Assembly: GCA_021604265.1 (NCBI GenBank)
Contig: BQIY01000148.1
Location: 1-6,137, forward strand
Direction of reading: 5' to 3'
DNA: 6,137 nucleotides
DNA from: Nitrospirales bacterium
GTDB lineage: Bacteria; Nitrospirota; Nitrospiria; Nitrospirales; UBA8639
Position 1 is the stretch's first letter. Every line of letters begins with the position of its first letter. A program made the position numbers and the translations under genes. Shown piece by piece: positions 5,828-6,137 of the stretch. The notes under the pieces were generated by a model. It had not been told where the DNA came from. It was given only the letters and a program-made list of their open reading frames with translations, and made no database searches.

Positions 5828-6137
5828 TTAGGATGCCATGGATCTATCGCTATCGATTTTCCCATCGCGCAAGGCAATAATGCGCTCAGTCCGGTTCGCC
5901 AAAGACTGATCATGAGTCACGAGGACCATCGTACTCCCATGATCGTGATTCAGACGGAACAATAGGTCTATGACACGCTCTCCTGTCGCACTATCCAAAT
6001 TGCCTGTCGGCTCATCGGCCAATAGTACCGGGGGTTTTGTTGAGAAGGCCCGAGCCACCGCAACGCGTTGTTGTTCACCGCCTGACAGTTGAACGGGGTA
6101 ATGGTCTTGCCGATCTTCCAGGCCAACGGCCTGCAAC
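5828..6137 (-). CDS. ABC transporter ATP-binding protein, YbbA/LolD-like, C-terminal part (5' end outside window)
   Basis: The last 103 or so codons of an ABC ATPase, the cytoplasmic motor that would pair with the permease encoded just downstream. Visible in order are the ABC signature [14 protein letters not shown], Walker B with catalytic glutamate LLADEP, the D-loop in TGNLDS, and the switch histidine in LVTHD. The segment from DEPTGNLDS to VTHD is typical of the MacB/LolD/FtsE/YbbA ATPase subfamily, in agreement with the FtsX-type partner. Walker A and the Q-loop lie beyond the right edge, so the gene is partial only because of the window and not visibly damaged. The frame is open to the edge, and the TTG at 6136 should not be taken as its start. 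The gene stops at TAA 5830-5828, 88 nt before the permease. That gap is longer than usual for such pairs but contains no visible terminator. Confidence 0.93.
   Translation of the reverse strand, partial: LQAVGLEDRQDHYPVQLSGGEQQRVAVARAFSTKPPVLLADEPTGNLDSATGERVIDLLFRLNHDHGSTMVLVTHDQSLANRTERIIALRDGKIDSDRSMAS

Overview
This 6.1 kb window is a bacterial chromosome segment whose recognisable genes all lie on the minus strand. From right to left they are the tail of an ABC transporter ATPase, a large FtsX/YbbP-type permease, a very small putative membrane protein, a single-domain (CheY-like) response regulator, and the N-terminal third to half of DNA polymerase I. YbbA/YbbP-type transport and a response regulator suggest a Gram-negative (diderm) bacterium. 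Base composition looks close to balanced in the genes and more AT-rich in the 1.5-2.0 kb gap. I cannot name the species; Nitrospirota or a proteobacterium would both fit, and this is only an impression.

Layout. 6137-5828: ABC ATPase, 5' end outside the window. 5739-3079: its 886-residue permease with a GTG start, 88 nt downstream. 2805-2665: a 46-residue single-pass membrane protein with a strong ribosome binding site and a sigma-54-like -24/-12 element just upstream. 2541-2083: an orphan receiver protein with all catalytic residues. 2082-1241: an 842 bp gap with no convincing gene but several hairpins and an orphan, near-perfect Shine-Dalgarno sequence. 1240-1: polA, with the whole 5' nuclease domain and the start of the 3'-5' exonuclease domain; the gene runs off the left edge.

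How the genes may work together. The ATPase and permease should form one YbbA-YbbP-like inner-membrane ABC complex that acts on lipophilic or envelope substrates rather than being a classical importer. The tiny membrane protein and the receiver lie 123 nt apart on the same strand with no clear terminator between them. If the sigma-54-like element is real, they could form a small regulated unit; this is inference. PolA is a housekeeping repair/replication gene that appears unrelated to its neighbours.

The least ordinary part is 2.66-3.08 kb: the short membrane-protein gene, its candidate sigma-54 promoter, a paired AGATCT motif in the predicted leader, and a stop-free frame continuing after the permease stop codon. 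I saw no CRISPR array, tRNA, rRNA, insertion sequence or defence system.
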